Position numbers and translations under genes: made by a program. The notes under the pieces were generated by a model. It worked only from the letters and a program-made list of their open reading frames with translations, was not told the DNA's origin and did no database searches. Of a stretch of 64,000 nt of DNA, positions 62,001 to 64,000 are shown piece by piece (position 1 is the stretch's first letter; each line of letters starts with the position of its first letter). Source of the DNA: Flavobacterium luteolum. GTDB taxonomy: Bacteria > Bacteroidota > Bacteroidia > Flavobacteriales > Flavobacteriaceae. The stretch is taken from NCBI RefSeq assembly GCF_027111275.1, contig NZ_CP114286.1:992001-1056000 (forward strand), read 5' to 3'.

Positions 62001-62804
62001 TTAGTTTAAAATATAACGTGTTACTACCTCAGCAACACCATCATCATTATTTGAAGCTACGATTAAATCGGCTTTATCACGCAATTCTGGTGTCACATTA
62101 TCAACCCAAACTCCTAAACCAGCATATTCTATCATGGTCAAGTCATTTCCTGCGTTTCCAACTGCGATAATTTCACTTTGATGAATTCCTAGCTTTTCAG
62201 CTAAAAGTTTCAAGCTCGCCGCTTTATCAATGCCTTGCTGAGCCGCTTCTAAGAAAAATGGTTTAGACATCGAAACACTTAAATGTGGCATTACCTCCTT
62301 TAAATCTTTTTCTAAGGTTTTTAAATACGCTGGATCTTGCAACAAAATACATTTAACTGCCGGTCTGTCTACATAATCTTTAAAGCTTGAAACTTTATGA
62401 TGCGCCATTCCTGTAATTTCTTTTTCGACCTCAATAAATTCTGAATCTGTTTCGCTGATAATCTCATCATCCAAATACGTGATAATATGCGCATTTTTCT
62501 TTACACTATAATCGTACAGCGCGTGAATTTGTTCTACAGTTAATTTCTGTTCAAACAAAACCAAATCGTCTTTAACACGGCTAATTATTGCTCCATTAAA
62601 CGAAATCATATAAGAATCGTTTAAATCCATCTCAAGCTCTTTCGCATAAGCCGTCATTGCAGAAGTCGGTCTTCCAGAAGCCAAAACAACATAAACGCCT
62701 TTTGCCTGAGCTTCTAAAATTACTTTTTTATTTAAATCTGAAATTCTGTGATCGTCTGTCAACAAGGTATCATCCATGTCGAGCACTAACATTTTGTATT
62801 GCAT
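62001..62804 (-). CDS. Cof-type HAD-IIB phosphatase
   Basis: The 267-residue protein has DMDDTLL (nucleophile D9), LASGRPTSAMTAYAKEL, a capping domain, and the motif IV GNAGNDLTMIEYAGLGV. Cof-type enzymes dephosphorylate sugar phosphates or cofactors; the substrate is unknown. It precedes the GNAT gene on the same strand. Confidence 0.9.
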   Translation of the reverse strand: MQYKMLVLDMDDTLLTDDHRISDLNKKVILEAQAKGVYVVLASGRPTSAMTAYAKELEMDLNDSYMISFNGAIISRVKDDLVLFEQKLTVEQIHALYDYSVKKNAHIITYLDDEIISETDSEFIEVEKEITGMAHHKVSSFKDYVDRPAVKCILLQDPAYLKTLEKDLKEVMPHLSVSMSKPFFLEAAQQGIDKAASLKLLAEKLGIHQSEIIAVGNAGNDLTMIEYAGLGVWVDNVTPELRDKADLIVASNNDDGVAEVVTRYILN

Positions 62805-62818
62805 TTTTTTTTAGTTTG

Positions 62819-62866
62819 CAGTTTTCAGTCACAGTTTCACGCTGATAACTGAAGACTGTGACTGAA
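62819..62866. repeat. CAGTTTTCAGT-family inverted pair
   Basis: CAGTTTTCAGTCACAGTTT (62819-62837) faces ACTGAAGACTGTGACTGAA (62848-62866). It lies between the HAD and DUF2007 genes. Related copies are at 18785 and 29150. Confidence 0.7.
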
Positions 62867-62872
62867 TACTTT

Positions 62873-63091
62873 TTAAAGGCTCATTCTAAATTCTTCTATA
62901 ACTGGATTTGCTTTTGCAAAATCGGTTTCCTGAATAAAAACCTCAACAGCCAAATCTGTCTGGCCAAAACCTCCTAAACGAGCCGATTGAATATTATCTT
63001 TTTTTACTGTTTCTACTCCAGCTTCTTCTAATCTTTCCTGCAAAGCAATTGCTAATACTTCACTTCCAGAAAATACTTTCATTAATCCCAT
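62873..63091 (-). CDS. DUF2007 small protein
   Basis: The 72-residue protein fits DUF2007: VFSGSEVLAIALQERLEEAGVE, then a conserved beta end with LAVEVFIQETDFAKANPVIEEF. The family is thought to resemble PII-type ferredoxin-like folds; function unknown. It is 14 bases after the hydrolase stop on the same strand. Confidence 0.88.
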   Translation of the reverse strand: MGLMKVFSGSEVLAIALQERLEEAGVETVKKDNIQSARLGGFGQTDLAVEVFIQETDFAKANPVIEEFRMSL

Positions 63092-63105
63092 AGCGTTTTA
63101 TTTTT

Positions 63106-63921
63106 TTATTCTAATATTCTTTTTAATTGTTTTTGAAAATCTTGATTTTCATTTACCCCAATGTGTTCTTGATTTTTTAGCGGATAAAAGTAGGCATTTG
63201 CTTTTAATAACTTCTTAAGTCTAGCTGAATTATCAATTGGAATTAACTGATCTTTAGTTCCGTGAAAAATATAAATTGGTCTTTTTATTTTTGGAAGATA
63301 AAGATTTGTTTCTAAACTAAATTTCTTCATAAAGTCAGGAAAAAATGGCGCTCTAGAGCTAGATAATTCTAAAAAATTATAATACGGCGCTTGAAGAATC
63401 AAAGCTTTCGGATTATTCTCTAACGCCAATTTTGTGGCGAAACCAGAACCAATTGAATATCCTGCAATAATAATTTTATCTTCAGGATATCTCTCAGCCA
63501 CTTTCTTATACACGATAGAAATATCTTTACTCAATTGCTCTTCATTCTCAATTTCGCCTTCACTTTTCCCGAAACTTCTGTAATCTAAAATAAAAATATC
63601 ATAGCCTAATGAGGTATATATTTTTGCAATTTTACCCCAGGTTTCAAGTGTTCCCGCATTTCCATGAAGATAAAAAACAAGTCCTTTTGAGTTTTCACCT
63701 TTAAACAATAATCCATTCAACACAGATTCATCAAAAGAAGAAATATTGATTTCTTCAAATTTTTGCTGATAATCAAATTTATAGTCTTTGGGCAATTTTG
63801 AACGATAGAAAACTAAATCAACCTGATTAAAATAAAAATAGGATATCATCAAAACATAAATAATCAGAAAAAAGCACAACAGTACAATTCCCAAAAATTT
63901 AAACGTTTTTAAAACCTCCAT
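63106..63921 (-). CDS. Membrane-anchored alpha/beta hydrolase
   Basis: The 271-residue protein starts at ATG 63921 (MEVLKTFKFLGIVLLCFFLI); the longer frame starts from a TTG at 63990 and is rejected. An N-terminal helix anchors it, and the hydrolase has GHDLDYRSFGKSEG-like LDYRSFGKSEG, nucleophile elbow GYSIGSG, acid in FHGTKDQLIP and histidine in NQEHIGVN. It resembles BAAT/monoacylglycerol-lipase-type esterases. Substrate unknown. Confidence 0.88.
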   Translation of the reverse strand: MEVLKTFKFLGIVLLCFFLIIYVLMISYFYFNQVDLVFYRSKLPKDYKFDYQQKFEEINISSFDESVLNGLLFKGENSKGLVFYLHGNAGTLETWGKIAKIYTSLGYDIFILDYRSFGKSEGEIENEEQLSKDISIVYKKVAERYPEDKIIIAGYSIGSGFATKLALENNPKALILQAPYYNFLELSSSRAPFFPDFMKKFSLETNLYLPKIKRPIYIFHGTKDQLIPIDNSARLKKLLKANAYFYPLKNQEHIGVNENQDFQKQLKRILE

Positions 63922-64000
63922 ATCTAAAATTAGTTTTGAATCGCAGTTTTCATTTTTAGTCTTTACCAAGATTGAAAACTGAAAATACAAATAATTAATA

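Noticed and set aside
63922..63990. N-terminal extension of the last hydrolase
   Set aside because: It relies on a TTG start and lacks conservation; ATG 63921 is followed by a clear membrane anchor.

Overview
The window looks like a chromosomal segment of a Flavobacterium-type member of the Bacteroidetes. It is AT-rich and starts are A-rich rather than preceded by Shine-Dalgarno sequences. Several genes have TAnnTTTG-type promoter elements. Other clade markers are a type IX secretion (T9SS) type B sorting domain, bacillithiol synthesis (bshC), a long SecA, a DUF4295 gene beside the ribosomal proteins, SusC-type modules and lipoproteins with lipobox cysteines. No rRNA, tRNA, prophage, CRISPR array or intact transposase was seen, so this is mostly housekeeping DNA with a few accessory modules.

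Layout. 1-4.3 kb: end of a T9SS surface protein, then a reverse-strand SdpR/SdpI/hydrolase operon whose hydrolase carries an in-frame amber codon, then an MHS-type MFS transporter. 4.5-8.2 kb: bshC, a heparan-acetyltransferase-like membrane protein and ndk. 8.3-14.7 kb (reverse): DUF721, a lipoprotein, a small two-helix membrane protein behind ftsY, ftsY, the DUF4295-rpmG-rpmB cluster, cinA, an Hpt protein, a fumarylacetoacetase-like enzyme and a DnaQ-like exonuclease. 14.9-22.4 kb: a lipoyl E2 subunit, a glycosyltransferase, a BamA/TamA-like protein, a second acetyltransferase-like protein, a CpsB/YwqE phosphatase and a polyprenyl glycosylphosphotransferase. The last two suggest capsule or exopolysaccharide synthesis.

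22.4-41.9 kb: a secreted propeller-like protein, an ABC-F protein, FKBP, a methyltransferase, a LolD-like ATPase, a cobalamin adenosyltransferase, DUF2795-secA, DUF2306-YARHG, TrmH, a cysteine-free sirtuin coupled to a fatty-acid hydroxylase, purB and a KefB-like antiporter. 42-52.9 kb: peroxiredoxin, an AEC transporter, an Rrf2 regulator with an NAD(P)-binding partner and matching operator-like sites, meaB, an LTA-synthase-like phosphotransferase, MATE, an outer-membrane barrel, PPK2 and a DUF6929-like protein. 53.1-56.9 kb: an ECF sigma factor, a membrane anti-sigma-like protein ending in a TonB-plug-like module, and a secreted protein joining a SusC-type N-terminus (carboxypeptidase-regulatory domain plus plug) to a YfbK-like von Willebrand A domain. 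This is the best candidate for an undescribed system. 56.9-64 kb: scramblase-like protein, SDR, a duplicated Sm-like unknown, mtaB, a secreted unknown, GNAT, HAD, DUF2007 and an alpha/beta hydrolase.

The second theme is the intergenic DNA. Several unrelated families of short inverted repeats sit just after stop codons, often as two inverted copies around a spacer: palindrome doublets, period-7 and period-8 arrays, a 30-bp terminal inverted repeat element, a GCCACGAATTC family, a CAGTTTTCAGT family, and a GC-rich multi-stem element at 9111-9195. Some enclose or act as terminators. One is nested inside another.
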